Source of the DNA: Alcaligenaceae bacterium
Lineage (GTDB): Bacteria > Pseudomonadota > Gammaproteobacteria > Burkholderiales > Burkholderiaceae_B
Direction: 5' to 3'
Length of the DNA stretch: 64,000 bases
NCBI GenBank assembly: GCA_947484295.1
Contig: CANKOW010000002.1
Location: 1-64,000 of the forward strand
Below, piece by piece: positions 36,538-44,832 of this stretch. The first letter of the stretch is position 1. The number at the start of each line of letters is the position of its first letter. Both the position numbers and the translations under genes were made by a program. The notes under the pieces are model-generated. The model ran no database searches and was not told where the DNA came from. It saw only the letters and a program-made list of their open reading frames with translations.

Positions 36538-37533
36538 TCAATCGTCAACCTTGATATTCGCAGCGCGAATGATCTCGCCCCATTTTTTGATTTCATTGGC
36601 TAAAAAGGCGCGAAACTCTTCGGTTGTGCCAGGCGCAGGCTCGGCGCCTGCAGCCATGAGGGCTTGGGCGGTTTTAGGGTCAGATAGCACCTTCACCATA
36701 TCGGCATTTAAACGCGCGACCGCAGCGGCTGGTGTCCCGGCCGGGGCAACCACCCCAGTCCATGAGTAAGCTTCGTAGTTCGGCAAGCCCGCTGAGGCGA
36801 TCGTTGGTACCCCAGGGAAAAATACCGAGGGCGTGGGGTTACCCACACCCAACGCGCGAATTTTGCCCGATTTGATAAAAGGCAAAGCTGAAGGGCCGTC
36901 AGCAAACATCAACTGCACCTGACCACCCACCAAGTCTTGCATGGCGGGCGCACTGCCCTTGTAAGGGATGTGTTGCATGGTAGTGCCCGCCATGCTGTTA
37001 AACAGCTCGCCAGCCAGATGCGTACCACCGCCCGTACCAGACGAGCTGTACGACAGCTTATTAGGATTGGCCCGAGCGTAGGCAATCAGCTCTGCGACTG
37101 TATTGGCGGGCACGCTAGGATGCACCACCAAGACGATCGGAAAGCGCGCAGCTAACCCGACAGGCACGAAATCTTTTTGAATGTCATAGCTTAAATTTGG
37201 CTTTAAGCTTGGAAGCACCGCATGATGGATGGCGGCAAAGAAAAAATTGTAGCCATCCGGCGCGGCTTTAGCCGCCGCCTGCGCGCCCACAATACCGCCC
37301 GCGCCAGCCTTGTTTTCGATTGGGGTGGTCACTGACCACAGCGCGGCCAGCGGTTGCGCGGTTAAGCGAGCCGTCGTGTCCACAGGACCACCTGGTGGAA
37401 ACGGCACAATGAAACTCACGCTGCGCTCTGGCCACTTATCTTGCGCTTGCGCGACCACCGCCGTGAGACTCACAGCAAACCCAACCGTCGCGAGCCCTGT
37501 ACACATCACTCGTAAAAATAAGTGCTTAAACAT
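36538..37533 (-). CDS. Bug-family (TctC-like) periplasmic solute-binding protein
   Basis: This is the fourth intact Bug receptor, 331 residues, alone on the minus strand. The signal peptide is M-F-K-H-L-F-L-R-V then hydrophobic to A-Q-A-Q. The mature part begins W-P-E-R-S-V-S-F-I-V-P-F-P-P-G-G-P-V-D, with I-E-N-K-A-G-A-G-G and H-I-P-Y-K-G-S-A-P. The site A-A-G-G-A-C precedes the ATG. It is divergent from the SDR-hydratase operon, with 236 bp between, which includes a 19-bp palindrome nearer the SDR gene. Confidence 0.92.
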   Translation of the reverse strand: MFKHLFLRVMCTGLATVGFAVSLTAVVAQAQDKWPERSVSFIVPFPPGGPVDTTARLTAQPLAALWSVTTPIENKAGAGGIVGAQAAAKAAPDGYNFFFAAIHHAVLPSLKPNLSYDIQKDFVPVGLAARFPIVLVVHPSVPANTVAELIAYARANPNKLSYSSSGTGGGTHLAGELFNSMAGTTMQHIPYKGSAPAMQDLVGGQVQLMFADGPSALPFIKSGKIRALGVGNPTPSVFFPGVPTIASAGLPNYEAYSWTGVVAPAGTPAAAVARLNADMVKVLSDPKTAQALMAAGAEPAPGTTEEFRAFLANEIKKWGEIIRAANIKVDD

Positions 37534-37710
37534 TAACGTCCTTTTTAATAAGGGTTATCCCTGATATTTTCGAAAAACTTCTTGTTCAACCGATGGCCAA
37601 GCAATATTCCAAACCACTGAAGTCTCGCATTGTGAATGCTGAACAAAGCACACTTTAGATTCACTCTACTATGATGGCTATAGAATACCCTGCACGAGGG
37701 TTATTTTTTT

Positions 37711-37729
37711 GTGACACGACACGTGTCAC
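37711..37729. promoter_or_regulatory. 19-bp palindrome upstream of SDR-hydratase operon (probable operator)
   Basis: Perfect 8-bp arms (G-T-G-A-C-A-C-G and C-G-T-G-T-C-A-C) are separated by 3 bp, 40 bp before the SDR start and directly after a run of seven T. The symmetry, arm length and place fit a dimeric repressor of the TetR or GntR kind, which commonly control acyl-CoA genes. The cognate regulator is not in this window. Confidence 0.5.
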
Positions 37730-37769
37730 GCAATTAGATCGTTAAAACGATTGAACTGGAGAGCATGAG

Positions 37770-38690
37770 ATGAGTGGAATGTTGGCAGGTAAAGTCGCTG
37801 TTGTCACTGGCGCAGGCGGCGGAATTGGGCGCGGTATTGCGATGGCAATGGCCGCGGCTGGCGCAAAAGTCGTGGTCAACGACATTGGGGCCACCCTGTC
37901 AGGCCAAGGCCCTGGCGCCGGTTCAGGCCCCGCGCAAGAAGTCACCGATATGATTATCGCAGCGGGTGGCCAGGCCGTGCCAAATACAGACAGCGTTTCA
38001 ACACGCGCCAGCGCCAACGGCATCATTGAATCCGCAATATCGCATTTCGGTCGCATTGACATCGTCGTCAATAACGCCGGTAACTTGCGTGATCGTCTCT
38101 TTCATAAAATGAGCGATGAAGAATGGAGCCAAGTGATTGACGTTCATTTGAATGGCACATTTTTTGTCAGCCGCGCAGCAGCCAATCACTTCCGTGAGCA
38201 AGAATCAGGTGCATTTGTACACATGACCTCAACCTCGGGTTTGATTGGTAACTTGGGGCAATCAAATTATTCAGCAGCTAAGCTGGGCATCGCGGCCTTA
38301 TCAAAATCGATCGCGCTTGATATGCAACGTTTCAACGTGCGCTCAAACTGTATCGCGCCTTTTGCCTGGAGCCGCATGACAAGCTCGATTCCAGCTAATA
38401 CGCCTGAAGAAAAAGCGCGTGTCGAAAAATTGCAAAAAATGGATGCCAACAAAATTGGCCCCATGGCCGTTTACTTGGCAAGCCCAGCTGCACAAGACGT
38501 GACGGGCCAAATCTTTGGTGTGCGCGCCAACGAAATCATGCTCTTTAGTCAGCCACGTCCGATCCGTTCGGTACACATGAGCACTGGCTGGACCCCAGAA
38601 TCGATTGCAGAAATCGCTGCACCCGCGATGCGCCATCACTTCATGGCCTTGGATCGTTCACCTGACGCTATCGACTGGGATCCAATCTAA
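37770..38690 (+). CDS. SDR-family 3-hydroxyacyl-CoA dehydrogenase-like oxidoreductase
   Basis: This 306-residue classical SDR has cofactor motif T-G-A-G-G-G-I-G (13-20), N-N-A-G (101-104), a catalytic Ser at 154 or 156, and Y167-x-x-x-K171. The C-terminus is about 50 residues longer than in simple SDRs and resembles the (3R)-hydroxyacyl-CoA dehydrogenase part of peroxisomal multifunctional enzyme type 2. With the next gene, 2 bp away, a hot-dog hydratase, it would make a split version of that enzyme. NAD(H) use is likely from D38 after the second strand, but this is inference. Confidence 0.88.
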   Translation: MSGMLAGKVAVVTGAGGGIGRGIAMAMAAAGAKVVVNDIGATLSGQGPGAGSGPAQEVTDMIIAAGGQAVPNTDSVSTRASANGIIESAISHFGRIDIVVNNAGNLRDRLFHKMSDEEWSQVIDVHLNGTFFVSRAAANHFREQESGAFVHMTSTSGLIGNLGQSNYSAAKLGIAALSKSIALDMQRFNVRSNCIAPFAWSRMTSSIPANTPEEKARVEKLQKMDANKIGPMAVYLASPAAQDVTGQIFGVRANEIMLFSQPRPIRSVHMSTGWTPESIAEIAAPAMRHHFMALDRSPDAIDWDPI

Positions 38691-38692
38691 TC

Positions 38693-39547
38693 ATGGATTA
38701 TCACAATATCAAAAACTGGAAGTTTCCAGAGGTTGATCAGACCTATACCGAGAACGACAGTATCTTGTACGCGCTCGGTATAGGCTTTGGACAAGAGCCC
38801 ACCAATCCTCAGCAATTGAAATACGTCTACGAAAAAAATATGCAGACGTTTCCCACAATGGCCGTTGTATTGGGATATCCCGGCTTCTGGATGAAAGATC
38901 CAAAAGCTGGTGTGAACTGGGTCAAGCTGGTGCATGGTGAACAACGTCTGAAGATTCACCTCCCGTTGCCCACCTCAGGGCGCATGATCGGTCGCGGTCG
39001 CATCACACACGTGATTGACAAAGGTGCTGACAAAGGCGCCTTAGTGTTGTCAGAGCGCACCCTGCAAGATCCAGAAGGCAATCTGTACGTGACGATGAAC
39101 TCGACAACATTCTGCCGAGGCGATGGCGGTTTGAGTCAAAGCGACGATGCGCCAGCTGCGCTGCAAGCTACCCCTGATCGTGCACCAGACTTGGTGTGCG
39201 AACTGCCCACTCTGCCGCAAGCGGCTTTAATCTATCGCCTGTGCGCGGATAACAATCCCTTGCATGCCGATTTAGAGGTCGCCGCAAACGCTGGGTTTCC
39301 AAGACCGATTTTGCATGGACTGTGCACCTACGGTGTGGCAGCACGTGCGATCGTTCAAGCGGCTTGCAACAACGATGCAACCCGTTTGACCCAGATGGAC
39401 ACGCGTTTCTCGTCACCGGTGTTTCCGGGCGAGACGCTGGTCTGTGAAATGTGGCGTGAAGGCACTGAGGCAATCAGATTTCGCGCCAAGGTCAAAGAAC
39501 GCGACATCATGGTCTTAAGCCATGGCTTTGCAGGGATCAAAGCTTGA
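38693..39547 (+). CDS. MaoC-type (R)-specific 2-enoyl-CoA hydratase, double hot-dog
   Basis: This 284-residue protein has two hot-dog repeats. The second holds the hydratase-2 motif A-D186-N-N-P-L-H191 followed by G-F-P-R-P-I-L-H-G, with the Asp/His pair expected to activate water. The overall layout matches the hydratase-2 domain of eukaryotic MFE-2. It lies 2 bp after the SDR gene, so hydration and oxidation of the same (3R) intermediate are likely sequential. The operon ends at a strong hairpin 8 bp later. Confidence 0.9.
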   Translation: MDYHNIKNWKFPEVDQTYTENDSILYALGIGFGQEPTNPQQLKYVYEKNMQTFPTMAVVLGYPGFWMKDPKAGVNWVKLVHGEQRLKIHLPLPTSGRMIGRGRITHVIDKGADKGALVLSERTLQDPEGNLYVTMNSTTFCRGDGGLSQSDDAPAALQATPDRAPDLVCELPTLPQAALIYRLCADNNPLHADLEVAANAGFPRPILHGLCTYGVAARAIVQAACNNDATRLTQMDTRFSSPVFPGETLVCEMWREGTEAIRFRAKVKERDIMVLSHGFAGIKA

Positions 39548-39554
39548 CATCCTT

Positions 39555-39587
39555 TACTGAACACGCCCGAACGGCGCGTGTTCAGTA
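39555..39587 (+). terminator. Hairpin at the end of the SDR-hydratase operon (probable terminator)
   Basis: A perfect 12-bp stem (39555-39566 with 39576-39587) has a 9-nt loop, extended by four further pairs after one bulged base. It is followed by A-A-G-G-T-T-T-G-T. It starts 8 bp after the hydratase stop. The T-tract is short, so some read-through into the next CoA transferase gene is possible. Confidence 0.65.
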
Positions 39588-39626
39588 AGGTTTGTATCAG
39601 TCCCGTTTGGATCAGCTAGTTTTGGT

Positions 39627-39649
39627 TCAGTTGGATGTGCATCAACTGA
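39627..39649. promoter_or_regulatory. Inverted repeat upstream of CoA transferase gene
   Basis: Seven-base arms T-C-A-G-T-T-G and C-A-A-C-T-G-A are separated by 9 bp and lie 31 bp before the CoA transferase start. The region around it has several A-T-C-A-A-C/A-T-C-A-G repeats. It could be an operator or a leader hairpin. Confidence 0.3.
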
Positions 39650-39679
39650 GCGTGTATCAACTTCATCAAGCAACACTCC

Positions 39680-40906
39680 ATGACCAATAGTCCAAATCAC
39701 AACGAGGCTGGGTCACCACGACTCTCACCACTAACAGGTATCCGCGTACTCGATTTATCGCGCGTCTTAGCCGGCCCGTTTTGTACGCAAAATCTGGCCG
39801 ATCTAGGTGCCGATGTCATTAAAGTTGAGCGACCCAAGCTCGGCGATGACACCCGTGCCTGGGCACCACCCTATTTAAAAGATGTAGACGGTAACGATAC
39901 AGCTGAAGCGGCCTACTATCTGAGCACCAATCGCAACAAACGCTCGATAGAAATTGATCTAGCAAGCGAAGCGGGTATCCAAATTGTCAAAGAGCTTGCC
40001 AAGCATTGCGATATTTTGGTTGAGAACTTCAAAGTCGGTGGCTTAAAGCAATATGGCCTGGATTACGAAAGCATGAAAGAGGCATACCCGAAGCTGATCT
40101 ATTGTTCGATCACGGGCTTTGGTCAGACGGGCCCGTATGCCGAGCGCCCAGGCTACGACTTTATGGTCCAAGGGATGGGCGGCCTGATGAGTATCACAGG
40201 CGAGCGCGACGACCTACCCGGGGGTGGCCCACAAAAGGCAGGCGTTGCCGTGACCGACATCATCACAGGCATGTATGCCTCTGTGGCGATTTTGGCCGCG
40301 ATTCAAGAGCGCACTCGCAGTGGTCTGGGTCAACATCTGGATATCGCCTTATTAGATTGCCACATTGCGATGCTGGCCAATCAAAATCTAAACTACATGA
40401 CCTCGGGTGTGGCGCCCACGCGAGCAGGCAATGCACATCAAAACGTTGTGCCTTATCAGGTGTTTAAAACGTCTGATGGCTTCATGATCGTAGCCGTGGG
40501 TAACGATTCACAATTCAGAGCGTTTTGTAAGGTGCTGGGCATTGCGCAATACGGCACCGACCCAAAGTTTGCGACCAACCAAGCTCGCATCGTCAACCGT
40601 CTTGACCTCATCGCTGTACTTGAACAACTCATGGCGGGTGGTGAACGCGATGACTGGATCGCAAAATTAGAAGCTGTAGGTGTACCTTGTGGCCCGATTC
40701 AAACCATTGATCAGGTCTTTGCACATCCTCAAGTCATTGCGCGCGACATCTGGAAAAACATTCCTCACCCAACAGGGGGCTCAAGCCCGACGACAGCAAG
40801 CCCCATGAATTTCTCTGCAACACCGGTTCAGTATCGCCGTGCGGCCCCAACTTTAGGGCAACACACCGACGAAGTCTTGAGCGAAATTCTTGGCATCAAA
40901 AAATAG
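39680..40906 (+). CDS. Family III (CaiB/BaiF) CoA transferase
   Basis: This is the second CaiB-type transferase, 408 residues. D160 in R-P-G-Y-D-F-M-V-Q-G is the catalytic Asp, followed by G-G-L-M-S-I-T-G, a typical glycine-loop sequence. D-L-S-R-V-L-A-G-P-F-C-T and G-A-D-V-I-K-V-E-R-P at the N-terminus are standard. It is more canonical than the 26.4-kb copy and close in pattern to the succinyl-CoA or formyl-CoA transferase group. It is followed after 67 bp by an alpha/beta hydrolase gene. Confidence 0.92.
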   Translation: MTNSPNHNEAGSPRLSPLTGIRVLDLSRVLAGPFCTQNLADLGADVIKVERPKLGDDTRAWAPPYLKDVDGNDTAEAAYYLSTNRNKRSIEIDLASEAGIQIVKELAKHCDILVENFKVGGLKQYGLDYESMKEAYPKLIYCSITGFGQTGPYAERPGYDFMVQGMGGLMSITGERDDLPGGGPQKAGVAVTDIITGMYASVAILAAIQERTRSGLGQHLDIALLDCHIAMLANQNLNYMTSGVAPTRAGNAHQNVVPYQVFKTSDGFMIVAVGNDSQFRAFCKVLGIAQYGTDPKFATNQARIVNRLDLIAVLEQLMAGGERDDWIAKLEAVGVPCGPIQTIDQVFAHPQVIARDIWKNIPHPTGGSSPTTASPMNFSATPVQYRRAAPTLGQHTDEVLSEILGIKK

Positions 40907-40973
40907 TTCTCTGCCACACCGTGCCGTAACAACGGTTCGCTATTAACTGTCACTACGTAAAGATACTGACATC

Positions 40974-41762
40974 ATGACAACGTCTCAATCGACTATCGCA
41001 TACAGTGTGACGGGTGCCGGAGAGAACCTTTTACTCGTGCATGGCGGTACCGGTTCGCGTAAGCACTGGATCCGCAATACGGCAGCGCTGGCTGAGCACT
41101 ACCGCGTTTGGGCAATTGATCTGCCAGGTTTTGGTGAATCGCCCGAACCGCCCGCGGGCTTGGACTCAGAGCAGTACATTGACTATGTCTACGAGCAGCT
41201 TCAAACATTGCCGTTCGCGCACGAGCCTTTTTTAATTGGTGCGTTTTCATTTGGCTCGGTGGTCTCAAGCGGTCTGGCCATTAAGTTTGGCGAGCGACTC
41301 AAAAAGATGAGCATCATTGGCCCAGCAGGCTTTGGCATTAAGCGTGCAATACCAATCGACACCCGCAGCATGCGTAGCGCAGGTAACTCGCTTGAGGCGC
41401 AAAACGAGGTGATGCGTCACAACCTCAAAGCCATCATGTTGTACTACCCAGAGTCGATCACTGACGAGATGCTCGCTATGCACAGAGTGCACATCAATGA
41501 AACGCGCTTTGATAGCCGACCCTTAAGCTTAAGCCCGCTGCTGCTCGCTAACCTTAAGCGGGTGAGTTGTCCACTTCAAATTCTGTGGGGAGAACACGAT
41601 CAATACGCAGACCCGCACTTAGAGGCGCGTATGCAGCTCACCCAAGACGCGCTTCCGTCGGCCACGCTTCAAATGATCGCGCGCGCCGGGCATTGGGCAC
41701 AGTACGAAAACGCACCAGCCATCAACGAGGCCATGCTACATTTTTTTTCAAGGGCTGAGTGA
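40974..41762 (+). CDS. Alpha/beta-hydrolase fold protein
   Basis: This 262-residue hydrolase resembles meta-cleavage-product hydrolases and esterases. The oxyanion segment is H-G-G-T-G-S (23-28). The triad is S92 in G-A-F-S-F-G, D209 in W-G-E-H-D-Q and H240 in R-A-G-H-W. The nucleophile elbow has Ala in place of the first Gly of G-x-S-x-G. No signal peptide, so cytoplasmic. Placement after a CoA transferase suggests hydrolysis of an ester, thioester or ring-cleavage product of the island's pathway; the substrate is unknown. Confidence 0.85.
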   Translation: MTTSQSTIAYSVTGAGENLLLVHGGTGSRKHWIRNTAALAEHYRVWAIDLPGFGESPEPPAGLDSEQYIDYVYEQLQTLPFAHEPFLIGAFSFGSVVSSGLAIKFGERLKKMSIIGPAGFGIKRAIPIDTRSMRSAGNSLEAQNEVMRHNLKAIMLYYPESITDEMLAMHRVHINETRFDSRPLSLSPLLLANLKRVSCPLQILWGEHDQYADPHLEARMQLTQDALPSATLQMIARAGHWAQYENAPAINEAMLHFFSRAE

Positions 41763-41787
41763 TCTGCACACGCAACACACGTGCTTT

Positions 41788-42198
41788 TTAAAGCAACTCA
41801 AAAAACGGTAGTTTTTGCGCGTGCACCTGTACAAAACTGACTTGCACGCGCGCGCCGATACAAACCCGTGCTTGATCTTGCTTAAGCATACGACTCAGCA
41901 TACGCGGGCCCTCATCTAAATCGACTAAGACAACGGTATAGGGCAAGTCAGCATCCCACTCTGGCCCAAAAAAAGATACGGCCACTTCTGAAAAAGAAAA
42001 GACTGTACCTTTGCCAGCGCTCTGATGCCACGAGATTTTTTCGCCCCCGCAATGTGGGCACAGTCTGCGAGCATAATAAAAAAACGCCTCGCACTCGCCG
42101 CAACGTTGTAATAACAGCTGCTCTTGATTGCAGGCGCTCCAGAAGGGAATCGAATCAATCGTTGGCGTATGAAAAACTGCTTGATAGGATTTAGACAT
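41788..42198 (-). CDS. DUF35 OB-fold protein with zinc ribbon, thiolase partner
   Basis: This 136-residue protein has an N-terminal rubredoxin-like zinc ribbon (C-G-E-C and C-P-H-C, 14 residues apart) followed by an OB-fold (S-F-S-E-V-A-V, Y-T-V-V-L-V-D-L-D-E-G). Proteins of this type bind SCP2-type thiolases or form hydratase/aldolase complexes such as Ltp2-ChsH2. ATG 42198 is chosen over 42228 because it forms a T-A-A-T-G overlap with the thiolase stop. It shares the operon with the thiolase-like gene. Confidence 0.88.
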   Translation of the reverse strand: MSKSYQAVFHTPTIDSIPFWSACNQEQLLLQRCGECEAFFYYARRLCPHCGGEKISWHQSAGKGTVFSFSEVAVSFFGPEWDADLPYTVVLVDLDEGPRMLSRMLKQDQARVCIGARVQVSFVQVHAQKLPFFELL

Positions 42199-43361
42199 TA
42201 GTTGGCCTCGAATACCATCACACCGCAAACCGAGAAGACGCCGCCATTACCACTGACCACTGCGCGGCGCGCACCCTCAATTTGTCGTCGCCCGGCACGA
42301 CCCCTTAATTGTTGAACCGCCTCGGTCAAATGCAGCATGCCACCGATGTGCGCTTGCGATAGCAAGCCACCGTGTGGATTAAGCGGACAACTCCCCGCCA
42401 TGCTCGCACGCCCCGCACGCAAATAATTGCCGCCCTGACCAGGCTGACAAAACCCCAAAGCTTCAAGCGTAATTAGCACAGAGACAGAAAAGGCATCGTG
42501 CAAGAGCGCAACTTGCATCGCCTCAGGCCCCTCACCGGCAGCCTCGAAGGCATCACGACCCGCTTCGCGCATCCCAAAGTCTTCAAGATCAGGTAACTGT
42601 GCAATTGAGCTATGGGTGGCGCGCATTGCCATCGATTTAATCGAGACAAAAGGCTGCCCTATTCGTTGAGCCCTGCTGCGCGTCGTTAAGATCACTGCAC
42701 CCCCGCCGTCTGAGACTAACGAGCAGTCAAGCAAGCGTAACGGTGAACTGATCATTTTGCTTGCGCGATGATCTTCTAGCGTCATTGGCTTTTTCATTTG
42801 GGCGTTTTCATTATTCAACGCATGGCGTCGGGTCAAAACAGACACCTCGCCAAAATCGTCGACTGTGGCGCCATACTGGTGCAGATAGCGCTGCGCGACC
42901 AGTGCATAGGGCGTAACCATCCCGTGCACACCAAAGGGCTCTTCCCACTCTTGGCCGCCCATTAAATTTTGCATGGCTAAACCGCGTTGCTCAGGCGCAC
43001 GCGCGGTCAACGCGTTTTCGCCATACACGCACGCCACCACTTCGCAGTGACCCGCCTCAATCGCCCAGACAGCCTGCTGCAGCATCGTCATACCGGTGAC
43101 GGTACCACCCACGTCAAGCGTCGACAAAAACTTAGGCTTCAGACCAAGGTATTCACTGAGGGTCGACGAAAACATCGAGTGCGGGACAGCATAAGGATCT
43201 AAATTGATCAGACCATCAAGGTCACTGACGCGCAATCCGCAATCGACTAAAGCCTGCTGCACCGCCCAGGCTTGGATGTGCACCGATTGCATACCGGGTA
43301 ATTTACCAACTTTGGTCTCACCAGCACCGACTATCACCACTTGATCTGATACGCGCGGCAT
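42198..43361 (-). CDS. SCP2-type thiolase-like protein lacking the nucleophilic Cys
   Basis: This 387-residue thiolase-fold protein shows S-D-G-G-G-A-V-I and N-P-H-G-G-L-L-S-Q-A-H-I-G-G-M with the catalytic His region. Where thiolases have the acylated Cys, this one reads L-D-V-G-G-T-V-T-G (82-90), and the C-terminal block is G-N-G-G-V-F-S. In Ltp2-like relatives this pattern goes with a retro-aldol rather than a thiolytic cleavage and requires a DUF35 partner, which is the next gene. It may therefore be an aldolase or non-classical thiolase. Confidence 0.87.
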   Translation of the reverse strand: MPRVSDQVVIVGAGETKVGKLPGMQSVHIQAWAVQQALVDCGLRVSDLDGLINLDPYAVPHSMFSSTLSEYLGLKPKFLSTLDVGGTVTGMTMLQQAVWAIEAGHCEVVACVYGENALTARAPEQRGLAMQNLMGGQEWEEPFGVHGMVTPYALVAQRYLHQYGATVDDFGEVSVLTRRHALNNENAQMKKPMTLEDHRASKMISSPLRLLDCSLVSDGGGAVILTTRSRAQRIGQPFVSIKSMAMRATHSSIAQLPDLEDFGMREAGRDAFEAAGEGPEAMQVALLHDAFSVSVLITLEALGFCQPGQGGNYLRAGRASMAGSCPLNPHGGLLSQAHIGGMLHLTEAVQQLRGRAGRRQIEGARRAVVSGNGGVFSVCGVMVFEAN

Positions 43362-43439
43362 CGCAGCCTCTTTGAGCTTTCACTGAAAAATAAGAACTAA
43401 GAACAAACAACAGGGGCACCTACGGTGTCCGCGCTATTC

Positions 43440-43463
43440 ATCCTCCCCCTGAACGGGGAGGAT
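43440..43463. other. GC-rich hairpin between acyl-CoA dehydrogenase and thiolase genes
   Basis: A perfect 9-bp stem (43440-43448 with 43455-43463) has a 6-nt loop and is followed on the plus strand by a T-run (43463-43466). As a terminator it would work on the plus strand, yet both neighbours are on the minus strand. On that strand it may instead be an mRNA-processing or stabilising structure in the long 142-bp gap. Confidence 0.5.
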
Positions 43464-43503
43464 TTTCACGCACTTGGTTAAAAACTGAAACAAGAACAAC
43501 CCG

Positions 43504-44652
43504 CTAAGCGCTAAGAAGTACATGGCGCGCGATTTGTAAGCGCTGCATCTCAGAGGTACCCTCGCCGATTCGGAAGGCTCGCACGTCGCGATAAAACCGC
43601 TCAACCGGCAAATCGGCCATGTAGCCAGCTCCGCCGAAGATCTGCATCACGTTATCGGCTACACGTCCCGCCATTTCGCTGGCATACAGCTTGGCGCGCG
43701 AGGCCGCGATACGAAACTCACTACTGCCCTGATCAGCGAGATAGGCTGCTTTTTGCGTGAGTAGCCTAGCCGCATCAAGCTCAACGTCGTTATTCGCGAG
43801 CATCAATTGGATCGCTTGATGCTCGCCCAAAGCCGTGCCAAAGGTTTTACGCTGACGAACATGCGGCAAGACTAGATCCGTGAGCGCCTGCGCGATACCC
43901 ACGCACTTGCAAGCAACCATGAGTCGATCGTTGTTGATCGTTGCCATCATCGTTGCAAAGCCTTGGCCTGGCTGCGCCAAGACATGGCTATCCGCAACAA
44001 AGCAGTCATCTAACGCCAACTCTGAGAGCGGATGACCATGCCAGCCCATTTTGCGAAAGCGTCGAAGGTTTTTCCAGCCGGGATTACCGCGCTCGATAAT
44101 AAACGTCGTCAACTTGGTTTTGAGTGGCTCTTGCGGGGCAGTTACGGCCAACACCAACAAGAAATCTGCGTGCTCGGCAGCCGAAATAAAATGCTTTGTG
44201 CCGTTCAAACGCCAACCGCCAGACACTTTCTCGGCGCGCGTGGCGATTGCAGATAGATCAGACCCTGCGCCGGGCTCGGTCAACGCGTAGGCGATGGTCG
44301 CCTCGGCCCGCATCAGTGGCTGAATCAGCCATTCGCGTTGCGCCTCGTTGACCAGACGCAACGAACCGGGCAAATGACCAAAGGCTTCGGCCAAGGGCAT
44401 GGTGGTACGCCCAAGCTCTTCGTCGATGACGCTTTGCGCAGCTACGCTCAGTTCGGGCCCACCGAGCGCTGCAGGCATGTTGTAGCCAAACAGGCCCAAG
44501 GCGATCACGTCTTGTTTTAAAGCGCGAAGCATCGCTGGATCAATTTCATCGGCCGCATCAATGCCCGCCTCAAACGGTGCGAGCCGCTCTTTAATAAAGC
44601 GTCGTACCGTGTCTGCGATCAGTCTATGTTCACTACTGATTTCGAAATTCAA
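43504..44652 (-). CDS. Acyl-CoA dehydrogenase
   Basis: This is a complete homomeric-type ACAD of 382 residues. L-T-E-P-G-A-G-S-D-L (substrate loop), R-K-T-F-G-x-x-L-G-E-H-Q (FAD contact) and G-G-A-G-Y are present, and E364 in R-I-G-E-G-T-S-E-M-Q is at the MCAD-type catalytic position. The start is TTG at 44652, with only a weak T-G-A-G ribosome site; no nearer ATG fits. It is divergent from an acyl-CoA ligase gene, with 180 bp between, and upstream of the thiolase/DUF35 pair. Confidence 0.9.
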   Translation of the reverse strand: MNFEISSEHRLIADTVRRFIKERLAPFEAGIDAADEIDPAMLRALKQDVIALGLFGYNMPAALGGPELSVAAQSVIDEELGRTTMPLAEAFGHLPGSLRLVNEAQREWLIQPLMRAEATIAYALTEPGAGSDLSAIATRAEKVSGGWRLNGTKHFISAAEHADFLLVLAVTAPQEPLKTKLTTFIIERGNPGWKNLRRFRKMGWHGHPLSELALDDCFVADSHVLAQPGQGFATMMATINNDRLMVACKCVGIAQALTDLVLPHVRQRKTFGTALGEHQAIQLMLANNDVELDAARLLTQKAAYLADQGSSEFRIAASRAKLYASEMAGRVADNVMQIFGGAGYMADLPVERFYRDVRAFRIGEGTSEMQRLQIARHVLLSA

Positions 44653-44832
44653 TTTTTTCTCACAAAAACCTCAGTGACCAAGGTAACGAGGATCTCTGGC
44701 TGGACTATGTTATTTCTATCTAAAACAAAGACGCGGACATCTTTGTGCAGTCAGCCAGCAAACGGTATCATAAACGTAGAGTTTCTCAGTTCAACGCAAA
44801 TGTTTACTTCAGCACAATAACAAAGGCATCTT

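Noticed and set aside
36538-37533. Bug gene as part of the SDR-hydratase operon
   Set aside because: It is on the opposite strand, with 236 bp of intergenic sequence between.
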